From assembly GCA_030695945.1 (NCBI GenBank), contig JAUYOG010000022.1:248001-312000 (forward strand): 64,000 nt of DNA, given 5' to 3'. The translations under genes were made by a program, and so were the position numbers. Of this stretch, positions 18,264 to 26,368 are shown in pieces (position 1 is the first letter of the stretch; every line of letters begins with the position of its first letter). Under the pieces are notes generated by a model. It had not been told where the DNA came from. It searched no databases and saw only the letters and a list, made by a program, of their open reading frames with translations. The stretch comes from Ramlibacter sp. (lineage in GTDB: Bacteria > Pseudomonadota > Gammaproteobacteria > Burkholderiales > Burkholderiaceae_C).

Positions 18264-20492
18264 TCAGCTCCCGATGCGCCCGCCGTCGTTCCTGGTGATC
18301 ACGATCGTGGCCGAGCGCGGCCGCTTGCCCGCGCCGTAGCCCGCGTTGGACGGCCACTGGCTGGTGTACTTGGTGGGATCGGCCAGGTTGGCCTGCGAGG
18401 TGTTCTCGCCCGGGTGCTGGATGTTCACGAAGATCGCCTTGCCATCCGGGGTCTCGCACAGGCCCGTGATCTCGCAGCCCGAAGGACCGACAAGGAACCG
18501 CTTGAGCGTGTCCGCGGTCGGCGCCTTGCCCACTTGCGTTTCCACGACCAGCGTGCCGCCGGCCGCCTTGTTGTAGGTCAAGGACTTTTTCGCGCCATCC
18601 CCCACCTGGCCGGGGACGGCGGCCAGCATCATGCAGTTGGTCACGTCCGTGTAGGCGCCGTCGTCGGTCTGGATCCAGCAGATGCCGGTGCTGGGGCTGA
18701 AGACCAGGCCGTCGGGGCTGGAGAAGTCCTGGTCGGCCGTCAGGGCGGAGAGGTTGACCATACCCTTGTCAGCGCCGGATTCCGCGCCGAACAGGTAGAC
18801 GTCCCAGGTGAACGACGTGGCGGCGGCGGCGCCCGTGCCTTCCTTGATCCGCACCAGGTGGCCGTTGGGGTTGCCCTGCTGCGCGGTGGTGCCCTTCATG
18901 TCCGTGTAGGCACGCGGGTTGGCCGCATCGGGCGCCAGTTGCGACGACCCCGAGGGCTCGACGCGGCGGTTGCTGTTGTTGGTCAGCGTGTAGTAGATCT
19001 CGCCGTTGGCGGGATTCACGGCGCACCACTCGGGCCGGTCCATCTTGGTGGCGCCCACGGCGTCCGCGGCGAGCCGGCTGTTGATGCAGATATCGGCATG
19101 GTCCGCGAACGCATAGGCGGCGTAGCCCGAGATCGCGGCGTTCGACAACGCCAGCTCGACCCACTGGCCCGTGCCGTCGGCATTGAACTTCGCCACGAAC
19201 AGCTTGCCGCTGTCGAGGTACTTGTCGCCGATGGCGACGCGGTCGGCCGCGGGGGCGTCGGCCGGGTTCCAGGTGGCCGTGCTGACGAACTTGTACATGT
19301 ACTCGTTGCGGGCATCGTCGCCCATGTACACCGCCAGCGGCTGGCCCGACACCGGAACGCCGAATGACGCGCTCTCGTGGGCGAAGCGGCCCAGCGCAGT
19401 GCGCTTCTTGATGGCCCTGGCCTTGTCGTAGGCGTCGATCTCGACGATGTAGCCCATGCCGTTCATCTCGTTCCGGTAGTCGTCGCTGCCGTCGGCCGAG
19501 GCGCCCGTCTTGCTGATGTTCCAGCGCGCGTACTTGTCGTCGGCACCGGCGCTTTCCCAGCCGTGGCGCGACGCCCCGCCCTGGGCGCGCCCGTATCGCT
19601 TGAGCGAGGTCACGCTCTTGTCGTTGCCGCGAGCCGTGTCGTCGGTGGCGCTGCGCGTGAAGTAGTTGACCCAGTTCTCCTCGCCGGTGAGGTAGGTGCC
19701 CCACGGCGTCTTGCCGGTGCCGCAGTTGTTCAACGTACCGCGCGTCTTCGTTCCCGTCGGGGAATATCGGGTCACCAGTAGCGCGTTGCCGCGCGCGGGG
19801 CCGGAGATCTCGATGTCGGTGAGGGGCGTCACGCGGCGGTTGAAGCTCGAGTCCTTGAGGTACTCCCACTTGCCGGCGGTCTTGCGGATTTCGACGACGG
19901 AGACGCCATGGATCGCGACTTCCTTGTCCACTTCGGAGGCCGGACGCGGCAGTGTCGTGGTCCCCCCATTCGCGTGGAGGAAGAACGAGCTGAGCTTCTC
20001 GTCCGTCGTCGCTTCATGGTTCACGGCCAGGAGGGCGCGCTCCGTGGCGCCGGCCGACGGCTTGCCGTCGGCACCGAGGCCGAAGAACTCCATGCCGTCG
20101 TGGTGGTCGCCGGCGCGGTTCTCGAAATCGGCATCGGTCCCGTCGTTCTTGAAGGCCGGCGTCGCGGCGGCCAGCGGGTCGCCCAGCGCGTACAGCACGG
20201 TGGCGGTGTAGCCCGCCGGCACGGCGACGGTATCGGCCAGGCTCTTGGGAACGGCCGCGAACGCCAGCAGCTTTTCGGCCGGGGCGGCCACCTTGTCGTC
20301 CCCGCCGCCGCAGGCCGAGACGCCCAGCCCGCCCAGCATCGCCGTACCGAAGGTGCCGACGCCGCCACGCAGCAGGCCGCGCCGGCTCAGGCGCGCCTGC
20401 AGGATGGTGTCGAACGTGGGGTTGGGCGTCGTGTTGGAGTCTTCTTCGTGGGAACGGACCGCGTGCAGCGGGAGATCGGAAGGCTTGTTCAT
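18264..20492 (-). CDS. phoX: PhoX-type alkaline phosphatase (DUF839), Tat-exported
   Basis: Extracytoplasmic phosphatase that releases phosphate from organic esters, 742 residues. PhoX enzymes use Ca and Fe rather than Zn. A twin-arginine signal (SRRGLLRGG, Arg37-Arg38) follows an unusually long N-terminal region. The hydrophobic stretch ends GVSACGGG, which could be a lipobox with Cys61, so the enzyme may be lipid-anchored. The family signature NNCGTGKTPWGTYLTGEENW, with the metal-binding Glu pair, is near residue 260; ENRAGDHHDGMEFFGL and LLAVNHE precede it. Late motifs include SPDGLVFSP, TGLCETPDGKAIFVNIQHPGE and ATIVITRNDGG. Tandem Pho boxes lie 60-100 nt upstream. Confidence 0.93.
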   Translation of the reverse strand: MNKPSDLPLHAVRSHEEDSNTTPNPTFDTILQARLSRRGLLRGGVGTFGTAMLGGLGVSACGGGDDKVAAPAEKLLAFAAVPKSLADTVAVPAGYTATVLYALGDPLAAATPAFKNDGTDADFENRAGDHHDGMEFFGLGADGKPSAGATERALLAVNHEATTDEKLSSFFLHANGGTTTLPRPASEVDKEVAIHGVSVVEIRKTAGKWEYLKDSSFNRRVTPLTDIEISGPARGNALLVTRYSPTGTKTRGTLNNCGTGKTPWGTYLTGEENWVNYFTRSATDDTARGNDKSVTSLKRYGRAQGGASRHGWESAGADDKYARWNISKTGASADGSDDYRNEMNGMGYIVEIDAYDKARAIKKRTALGRFAHESASFGVPVSGQPLAVYMGDDARNEYMYKFVSTATWNPADAPAADRVAIGDKYLDSGKLFVAKFNADGTGQWVELALSNAAISGYAAYAFADHADICINSRLAADAVGATKMDRPEWCAVNPANGEIYYTLTNNSNRRVEPSGSSQLAPDAANPRAYTDMKGTTAQQGNPNGHLVRIKEGTGAAAATSFTWDVYLFGAESGADKGMVNLSALTADQDFSSPDGLVFSPSTGICWIQTDDGAYTDVTNCMMLAAVPGQVGDGAKKSLTYNKAAGGTLVVETQVGKAPTADTLKRFLVGPSGCEITGLCETPDGKAIFVNIQHPGENTSQANLADPTKYTSQWPSNAGYGAGKRPRSATIVITRNDGGRIGS

Positions 20493-20553
20493 GGGTTTCC
20501 TGGTTTCTTTGAATGGTCGCGATGAGTCGCGCCCTGCAATCTAGGAAACCGCC

Positions 20554-20592
20554 GTGACGCGGCCGTGACGCATCGGTGAAGGCCTGTGACAG
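20554..20592 (-). promoter_or_regulatory. Tandem Pho boxes upstream of phoX
   Basis: On the minus strand, in order: CTGTCAC (20592-20586), CCTTCAC (20582-20576), GCGTCAC (20571-20565) and GCGTCAC (20560-20554). Three are spaced 11 bp apart; the first is 10 bp from the second. A -10-like TAGATT follows 10 bp after the last half-site. The phoX ATG is 61 nt downstream. Confidence 0.65.
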
Positions 20593-20599
20593 TCGAGGC

Positions 20600-20628
20600 T
20601 TGTCTCTACTTGATATTTCAACTATCAT
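20600..20628 (+). promoter_or_regulatory. arsR operon promoter
   Basis: TTGTCT (20600-20605) and TATCAT (20623-20628) with an ideal 17-bp spacer. Transcription would begin near 20635, at or next to the arsR start codon, so the mRNA may be leaderless. The -35 is only 7 bp from the nearest phoX Pho half-site. Confidence 0.6.
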
Positions 20629-20636
20629 TGAAATAT
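20613..20636 (+). promoter_or_regulatory. ArsR operator (perfect inverted repeat)
   Basis: ATATTTCAA (20613-20621) and TTGAAATAT (20628-20636) form a perfect 9-bp inverted repeat around a 6-bp centre. It overlaps the spacer and -10 of the arsR promoter and runs into the first ATG. The AT-rich dyad resembles operators of ArsR-family repressors, where repressor binding blocks RNA polymerase until As(III) binds. Confidence 0.7.
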
Positions 20637-20982
20637 GGAAATGGTTGAAACCCCAGTCGATGAGTCCGACGCGATCAAGGCACTCGCCGCATTGGCCCAG
20701 GTGCAGCGCCTGCGCGCATTCCGATCGCTGATCGCAGCCGGGCCGGTCGGACTGACCCCGGGCGCCATGGCCGAGCAGCTGGGCATTGCGCCCAGCGGCC
20801 TGTCCTTCCACCTGAAAGAGCTCGCCCATGCCGGTCTCGTGAGCGCGCAGCCGCGCGGACGCAACCTGATCTACCGCGCCAACTTCGAGCGCATGAACGG
20901 GCTCCTGGCATACCTCACCGAACATTGCTGCCAGGGCGAGGCCTGCGAAGTCACGCCGCCCACCGGCTGCTCCAACTGCTGA
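20635..20982 (+). CDS. arsR: ArsR-family arsenite-responsive repressor
   Basis: Winged-helix metalloregulator of 115 residues controlling the downstream ars genes. The recognition region reads LTPGAMAEQLGIAPSGLSFHLKELAHAGLV. The classical CxC in helix 3 is absent. Instead the C-terminus carries a vicinal pair plus a third cysteine (Cys98, Cys99, Cys104) and a further Cys112/Cys115 pair. This resembles the Acidithiobacillus ferrooxidans-type ArsR, whose As(III) site is C-terminal. ATG codons at 20635 and 20641 are both possible starts. The operator overlaps the first, and transcription starting near 20635 would make either leaderless or nearly so. Confidence 0.93.
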   Translation: MEMVETPVDESDAIKALAALAQVQRLRAFRSLIAAGPVGLTPGAMAEQLGIAPSGLSFHLKELAHAGLVSAQPRGRNLIYRANFERMNGLLAYLTEHCCQGEACEVTPPTGCSNC

Positions 20983-20992
20983 ACGGACCACG

Positions 20993-22324
20993 ATGCACGC
21001 TGCCGATACCCTGAACCTGGGCTGCCTGTGCAGCACGCTGCAACCGGCGCTACTGCGCAAGCAGCTCGATTCGAACCCGGCCCTGCAGGGCCTCGCCGAA
21101 GACCTCGTAGCCACCCGCCCGCACCTGTTCTCGGCCACGCCGGTGTTCATCTCGGCGCGCGACCATGCGCTGCTGGAAGCCAGCGTGGCCGCGCTGCACC
21201 GCGTGAGCGCCCTCCCCGGCTATCGCGACGCCGCACTGCAACGCTCGCCCGAAATTGCCCGGCTCGATTTCGGGCCGCAGGGCGCATTCATGGGCTACGA
21301 CTTCCACCTGGACGCCACCGGCCCGCGCCTCATCGAGATCAACACCAATGCGGGCGGCGCGATGCTCCATGCCGCTGCCGTGCGGGCCCATCGCGCCTGC
21401 TGCACGCCCCTCGACCGCATGTTCGGCGCGCCGGCCGACCTGGACCGGATCGACGACACCTGGGTCGAAATGTTCCGCACCGAGTGGCGCGCACAACGCG
21501 GCGATGCGCCGCTGCGGTCCGTCGCCATCGTCGACGACGCGCCCGGCCAGCAGTACCTCGCGCCCGAGTTCGAGATCGCGCGCCACATCTTCATCGCACA
21601 CGGTATCGAGGCAGTGGTCGCGGACCCGGCGGAGCTCGAGTGGCACGACGGCGGGCTCTGGCACGCGGGGCTGCCCGCAGGCCAGCCCGTGGACCTGGTC
21701 TACAACCGGCTGACGGACTTCGATTTGTCGGAGCCCCGCCATGCAAGCTTGCGTGACGCCTACGTGGCCGGTGCCACCGTGTTGACGCCCAATCCCCGCG
21801 CGCACGCGCTGCACGCGGACAAGCGCAACCTCGTCGTCCTGAGCGACGACGCCCTCCTCGCCTCGTGGGGAGTCACAGCCCAGGACCGCGCGCTGCTGCA
21901 AGCCGTCGTGCCGCAGACCGTGCCCGTCACTGCCGCGAGCGCGCAAGACCTGTGGACGCGGCGCCGCCAGCTGTTCTTCAAGCCGGCCACGGGCTACGGG
22001 TCCAAGGCCGCCTTCCGCGGAGACAAGCTCACGAAGCGGGTGTGGGACGAGATCGTGGCCGGAACATTCGTCGCGCAGGCGCTGGTGCCGCCCAGCGAGC
22101 GGCTGGTCGACGTCGCCGGCGAGGCGACGCGCCTGAAGCTCGACATCCGGGCGTATTCGTACGCGGGCCACATCCAGTTGCTGGCGGCACGCACCTATGC
22201 AGGGCAGACCACCAACTTCCGCACGGCCGGCGGCGGGTTCTCGCCGGTGGTCGTGTTGCCCCTGCTCGCTGAAACCGACCGGAAGGCCGGCCTTGAAACG
22301 ACCGTGAACACATGCGAATGTTGA
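20993..22324 (+). CDS. Circularly permuted ATP-grasp-like protein in the ars operon
   Basis: A 443-residue soluble protein of unknown function, 10 nt after arsR and overlapping arsC by 13 nt. The N-terminal half has a metal-binding LIEINTNAGG segment (residues 113-122). The C-terminal half has FFKPATGYGSKAAFRG (Lys330 as the likely nucleotide-binding Lys), TFVAQALVPPSER, LKLDIRAYSY and TNFRTAGGGFSPVV. With the E-x-N-x-N metal motif before the P-loop-like Lys, the order matches circularly permuted ATP-grasp ligases. CLC is at residues 11-13, CC at 136-137 and CEC at the very C-terminus (441-443); such paired thiols could bind As(III). I infer an ATP-dependent ligase linked to arsenic or thiol metabolism. 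It is not a standard ars gene I can name. Confidence 0.6.
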   Translation: MHAADTLNLGCLCSTLQPALLRKQLDSNPALQGLAEDLVATRPHLFSATPVFISARDHALLEASVAALHRVSALPGYRDAALQRSPEIARLDFGPQGAFMGYDFHLDATGPRLIEINTNAGGAMLHAAAVRAHRACCTPLDRMFGAPADLDRIDDTWVEMFRTEWRAQRGDAPLRSVAIVDDAPGQQYLAPEFEIARHIFIAHGIEAVVADPAELEWHDGGLWHAGLPAGQPVDLVYNRLTDFDLSEPRHASLRDAYVAGATVLTPNPRAHALHADKRNLVVLSDDALLASWGVTAQDRALLQAVVPQTVPVTAASAQDLWTRRRQLFFKPATGYGSKAAFRGDKLTKRVWDEIVAGTFVAQALVPPSERLVDVAGEATRLKLDIRAYSYAGHIQLLAARTYAGQTTNFRTAGGGFSPVVVLPLLAETDRKAGLETTVNTCEC

Positions 22325-22815
22325 ACGTCCTCTTCCTCTGCACGCACAACTCCGCGCGCAGCATCCTGGCGGAAGCCACCCTGAACCACATCGGCGCCGG
22401 CCGCTTCAAGGCTTATTCCGCCGGCAGCAGTCCCCGAGACAACCAACAGCCCAACCCGTTGGGCCTGCAGGCGCTGCGCGAGGCCGGCATCCCCACCGAC
22501 GGCCTGCGCAGCAAGAGCTGGGACGAGTTCGCAACGCCCGATGCACCGCGCATGGACCTCGTGATCACCGTCTGCGATAACTCTGCCCGCGAGCAGTGCC
22601 CTTACTGGCCCGGCCATCCTGCCACCGCGCACTGGGGCTACGCCGATCCGTCCGCCGTGCAGGGCACGGATGAGGACCGGCTGCAGGCTTTCCGCCGCAC
22701 GCTGGCCGGCATCCGGCACCGGCTGGACCTGCTGCTCGCACTGCCCGCCGATGGAGTGGAAAAGCTCGCCTTGCAGGCGCACGCCCGGGCGCTTTGCGGG
22801 GAGCAGCCGTCATGA
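22312..22815 (+). CDS. arsC: Arsenate reductase, low-molecular-weight phosphatase type
   Basis: Cytosolic reductase converting arsenate to arsenite, 167 residues. The LMW-phosphatase P-loop is LFLCTHNSARS (catalytic Cys10 if the first ATG is used). Later segments are YSAGSSPRD and VITVCDNSAREQCPYWPG, with further Cys residues for the thiol relay. The loop end DLVITVCDNSA matches thioredoxin- or glutaredoxin-linked ArsC of this fold. The first ATG (22312) lies inside the end of the ATP-grasp gene; the next in-frame ATG is at 22318. The stop overlaps the acr3 start. Confidence 0.92.
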   Translation: MRMLNVLFLCTHNSARSILAEATLNHIGAGRFKAYSAGSSPRDNQQPNPLGLQALREAGIPTDGLRSKSWDEFATPDAPRMDLVITVCDNSAREQCPYWPGHPATAHWGYADPSAVQGTDEDRLQAFRRTLAGIRHRLDLLLALPADGVEKLALQAHARALCGEQPS

Positions 22816-23891
22816 GCACATCGACACATGCAGCGCCGGCGCCAGACACGCCCCTGCCCATGAACCTGTTCGAGCGCTACCTCACGGTCTGGGTGTTCCT
22901 GTGCATCGTCGCGGGTGTGCTCGCCGGCCAGGCCTTCCCCCGCGCATTCGAGTCCGTGAGCCGCATGGAAATCGCACGGGTCAACCTGCCGGTCGGCCTG
23001 CTGATCTGGGTGATGATCATCCCGATGCTGCTGAAGGTGGACTTCGGCGCGCTGCACCAGGTCAGGAGCCACTGGCGCGGCATCGGCGTCACGCTGTTCG
23101 TCAACTGGGCCGTCAAGCCGTTTTCCATGGCGCTGCTCGGGTGGGTCTTCATCCGCCACGTGTTCGCGCCCTACCTCCCACCGGAACAACTCGACAGCTA
23201 CGTCGCGGGCCTCATCCTGCTGGCCGCGGCGCCCTGCACGGCGATGGTGTTCGTGTGGAGCCGCCTCACGAACGGCCACCCGCTCTTCACGCTGTCGCAG
23301 GTGGCGCTGAACGACACCATCATGGTGTTCGCGTTCGCCCCGCTGGTGGCCCTGCTGCTCGGGCTGTCGGCGATCGTCGTGCCATGGGACACCCTGATCA
23401 CATCGGTGGTGCTGTACATCGTGATCCCGGTGGTGCTGGCGCAGCTGTGGCGGAAGATCCTGCTGGCACGCGGCCAGGCAGCCCTCGACGCCACGCTCGC
23501 GGCCATCGGCCCGTGGTCGATTGCCGCGTTGCTGGCCACGCTGGTGCTGCTGTTCGCGTTCCAGGGCGAGGCCATCCTGGAGCAGCCGCTGGTCATCGCG
23601 ATGCTGGCCGTGCCCATCCTGATCCAGGTGTTCTTCAACTCCGGCCTGGCGTACTGGCTCAACCGGCGGTTGGGGGAAACCCACAGCGTCGCCTGTCCGT
23701 CCGCGCTCATCGGCGCCAGCAACTTCTTCGAACTGGCAGTGGCCGCCGCCATCAGCCTGTTCGGACTCGAATCGGGCGCCGCGCTGGCAACGGTGGTGGG
23801 GGTGCTGATCGAAGTCCCGGTGATGCTGCTCGTGGTGCGGATGGTCAACGGCAGCAAGGGCTGGTACGAGCGCGGGCTGCCATCGGACTAG
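22812..23891 (+). CDS. acr3: Arsenite efflux transporter, ACR3 family
   Basis: Inner-membrane arsenite exporter of 359 residues with ten predicted helices. The ACR3 signature LAAAPCTAMVFVWSRLTNG carries the essential conserved Cys. SNFFELAVAAAISLFG near the C-terminus holds the second conserved helix-break region. The ATG at 22812 is chosen because it forms an ATGA overlap with the arsC stop; an in-frame ATG 18 nt earlier lies within arsC. The stop TAG shares its bases with the convergent neighbour's stop (CTAG, 23888-23891). Confidence 0.95.
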   Translation: MSTSTHAAPAPDTPLPMNLFERYLTVWVFLCIVAGVLAGQAFPRAFESVSRMEIARVNLPVGLLIWVMIIPMLLKVDFGALHQVRSHWRGIGVTLFVNWAVKPFSMALLGWVFIRHVFAPYLPPEQLDSYVAGLILLAAAPCTAMVFVWSRLTNGHPLFTLSQVALNDTIMVFAFAPLVALLLGLSAIVVPWDTLITSVVLYIVIPVVLAQLWRKILLARGQAALDATLAAIGPWSIAALLATLVLLFAFQGEAILEQPLVIAMLAVPILIQVFFNSGLAYWLNRRLGETHSVACPSALIGASNFFELAVAAAISLFGLESGAALATVVGVLIEVPVMLLVVRMVNGSKGWYERGLPSD

Positions 23892-24409
23892 AAGCGCATG
23901 CCCGCGGAAAAGCGCAGCCTGTCCTGCGGCACCGGGGCTAGCCCCGCATCGTAGGACAACCGCACGAAATAGCGCGGCCAGTCGTAACCGACGGACAGGC
24001 CCAGGCGTTCCGCGCCGCGGCCGCCCGTCACTTGCAGCGACAGCGATTGCCCGTCGCCCCAGCGATACCCGCCTCCGATCCGCAGCGCTTGACTGGCAAC
24101 TTCCCCGGGCAGGCCATGGGCTTGCTGCAGGCTGCGACCCACCGACACCTGCGCAAACCAGTTTCGCCCCGCCGCCAGCGACAGGCCGGCACCCGAAAAA
24201 CCTCCGGCTGCATGCAGGGTCGCGCCGATGCGCACGCTGCCAAGACCGAGGGCCGGCATCCCATCCAAGCCCGGGTCGGCCGGGGACCGGGCCGCGCGCG
24301 CGATGTCGTAGTCAGCGGAGAACGCCTGAGCCCCCGCGGCCTGCGGCCACGCCAGGGCCGCTGCGACCACCAGCGGCAGCAAGGCAGGGATCGCAGATGC
24401 GGCACGCAT
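23888..24409 (-). CDS. Hypothetical exported protein, possible outer-membrane beta-strand protein
   Basis: A 173-residue protein of unknown function. The ATG at 24409 gives a Sec signal peptide (about 1-28, ending AAGAQA) directly after the start. The mature part has alternating Gly/aromatic stretches (LRIGGGYRWGDGQSLSLQVTG, then VGYDWPRYFVRLSYD) and a terminal FSAGMRF. This is typical of small outer-membrane barrels whose last residue is Phe. It converges on acr3 and their stop codons share the palindrome CTAG. No family is recognised. Confidence 0.6.
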   Translation of the reverse strand: MRAASAIPALLPLVVAAALAWPQAAGAQAFSADYDIARAARSPADPGLDGMPALGLGSVRIGATLHAAGGFSGAGLSLAAGRNWFAQVSVGRSLQQAHGLPGEVASQALRIGGGYRWGDGQSLSLQVTGGRGAERLGLSVGYDWPRYFVRLSYDAGLAPVPQDRLRFSAGMRF

Positions 24410-24491
24410 GAGTTCAATGTAGCCCTTGCCGCGCATACCGCCCAGCTTTGGGCCGATGAGGTGTCGCATCGGTGCGACGAGCGGCGCCCGG

Positions 24492-25034
24492 CTACACCGG
24501 CGCCAGGGGCGTATGAGAAAGTTGTACTGATTCGATGAGGATAGTGTCGCCCGCCCGGACCTCTCCCGTGGCCACGACGATCGCCATCACGCCCGCCTTG
24601 CGGACCAGCCCACCCTGCGGATCGCGGGCCAGCACGGCAGCCATGAGGCCCGGCTGAAAGCGGTCGATCTGGGAGCATGGGTTGCGCAACCCTGTTACCT
24701 CGACGATCGCGGCCCCGATTCGAAACCGCGTCCCCGTGGACAACGCGAGCAGGTCGATGCCCCGCGTCGTGATGTTCTCGCCCAGGTCGCCCGGCCAGAC
24801 GGCAAAGCCCGCCGCGATGAGCTCATCGAACAGTTCGGCCTGTAGCAGGTGCACCTGGCGCAGGTTGGGCTGGGCCGGGTCGCGTGCGACGCGCGAGCGG
24901 TGCTTCACCGTACGACCCGAATGGGCGTCGGCTTCGACGCCGAGCCCCTCTACCAGCATGATCGCGTCCTCCGCGAACTTGCTGAAGCTGTGGCTGGCGC
25001 TGCGATGGACCGCGACGACCGTGGGCTGCCCCAC
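24492..25034 (-). CDS. MOSC domain-containing protein
   Basis: A 180-residue single-domain MOSC (MOCO sulfurase C-terminal-like) protein. Key parts are VHLLQAELFDEL, GDLGENITTRGIDL and VTGLRNPCSQIDRF, with the conserved Cys that carries sulfur or metal in this family. Related stand-alone MOSC proteins include YiiM-type reductases for N-hydroxylated bases, but this one is not assigned further. The start is GTG, sharing its first base with the glmM stop (TAGTG). Confidence 0.88.
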   Translation of the reverse strand: MGQPTVVAVHRSASHSFSKFAEDAIMLVEGLGVEADAHSGRTVKHRSRVARDPAQPNLRQVHLLQAELFDELIAAGFAVWPGDLGENITTRGIDLLALSTGTRFRIGAAIVEVTGLRNPCSQIDRFQPGLMAAVLARDPQGGLVRKAGVMAIVVATGEVRAGDTILIESVQLSHTPLAPV

Positions 25035-26368
25035 TACCCCGCCTCGACGGCCGCGGCCAGCCGCCCGGCGGCTGTCCTGGCCTGCGCCTCGTCACGCGCC
25101 TCGACCATGATGCGCAACACGGGCTCGGTGCCGCTGGGGCGGATCAGCACGCGGCCGTGGCCGTCCAGCTCGGCCTCGACCCGGCGTGTTTCAGCGGCCA
25201 GGGTATCGCTCTTCTTCCAGTCCTGGCCCGCCTGCAGGCGGACATTCAACAGGGTCTGCGGGAACAGCTGCACGCCCGCCAGCAGTTGCGCGATGCTGCG
25301 CCCGCTGCGCACACAGGCCTTGAGCACCTGCAGGGCGCTGATCAGTCCGTCGCCCGTGGTGTGCTTGTCCAATGCGAGCAGGTGGCCTGACCCTTCCCCG
25401 CCCAGCAACCAGCCGCGCTTTTCCAGCTCCTCGAGCACGTAGCGGTCACCGACCTTGGCCCGCACGAACTCGATCCCGCGCGCTTTGAGCGCCACCTCCA
25501 CGGCCATGTTGGTCATGAGCGTGCCCACCACGCCCGGCACCACTTCGCCGTGATCGAGCCGGTCGGCCGTCATCAGGTAAAGCAGCTCATCGCCGTTGTA
25601 GAGGCGGCCGTCGGCGTCGACCAGCTGCAGCCGGTCGGCATCGCCGTCGAGCGCGACGCCGACGTCCGCGCCATGGGCCTTCACCGCGGCCACGAGCGCC
25701 TCCGGATGCGTCGCGCCGACCTTGTCGTTGATGTTCAGGCCGTCGGGCGAGCAGCCGATGCAAATGACCTCCGCGCCCAATTCGTGGAAGACCTTCGGTG
25801 CGATGTGGTACGCGGCGCCGTGGGCGGCGTCCACCACGATCGTCATGCCGCGCAGGGTCAGGTCATTGGCGAAGGTGCTCTTGCAGAACTCTATGTACCG
25901 GCCGGCCGCGTCGTCGAGCCGGCGCGCCTTGCCGAGCGTGGCCGAGTCGGCCCACACCGGCGGCTCCTGCAGCGCGGCCTCCACGGCCTGCTCCCATTCG
26001 TCGGACAGCTTGGTGCCCTGGCGGCTGAAGAACTTGATACCGTTGTCGGGATAGGCGTTGTGGCTCGCGCTGATCACCACGCCCAGGCTGGCGCGCTGCG
26101 CACGGGTCAGGTAGGCGACGCCGGGCGTAGGCAGCGGGCCGAGGAGGACGACGTCCACGCCGGCGGAATTGAAGCCCGATTCGAGCGCGCTTTCGAGCAT
26201 GTAGCCGGAGATGCGCGTGTCCTTGCCGATCAGGACCGTCGGGCGCTGTTCCGTCCGCTTCAGGACCCGGCCGACGGCATGCGCGAGGCGCAACACGAAA
26301 TCGGGCGTGATGGGGGGCTGGCCCACGGTCCCGCGGATGCCGTCTGTGCCGAAATAGGTTCTTGTCAT
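25034..26368 (-). CDS. glmM: Phosphoglucosamine mutase
   Basis: Interconverts glucosamine-6-P and glucosamine-1-P for UDP-GlcNAc synthesis (peptidoglycan and lipid A). It is 444 residues, matching E. coli GlmM. The active-site phosphoserine is Ser102 in [14 protein letters not shown], the metal-binding loop is [13 protein letters not shown], the sugar-binding loop is GGEGSGHLL, and the phosphate-binding C-terminal loop is [14 protein letters not shown]. It overlaps the folP stop by 4 nt (ATGA). The folP-glmM pairing is common in proteobacteria. Confidence 0.97.
   Translation of the reverse strand: MTRTYFGTDGIRGTVGQPPITPDFVLRLAHAVGRVLKRTEQRPTVLIGKDTRISGYMLESALESGFNSAGVDVVLLGPLPTPGVAYLTRAQRASLGVVISASHNAYPDNGIKFFSRQGTKLSDEWEQAVEAALQEPPVWADSATLGKARRLDDAAGRYIEFCKSTFANDLTLRGMTIVVDAAHGAAYHIAPKVFHELGAEVICIGCSPDGLNINDKVGATHPEALVAAVKAHGADVGVALDGDADRLQLVDADGRLYNGDELLYLMTADRLDHGEVVPGVVGTLMTNMAVEVALKARGIEFVRAKVGDRYVLEELEKRGWLLGGEGSGHLLALDKHTTGDGLISALQVLKACVRSGRSIAQLLAGVQLFPQTLLNVRLQAGQDWKKSDTLAAETRRVEAELDGHGRVLIRPSGTEPVLRIMVEARDEAQARTAAGRLAAAVEAG

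Noticed and set aside
24463-24478. GTCGCA-TCGG-TGCGAC small hairpin after the MOSC gene
   Set aside because: A short 6-bp stem with no T-run; too weak to call a terminator.
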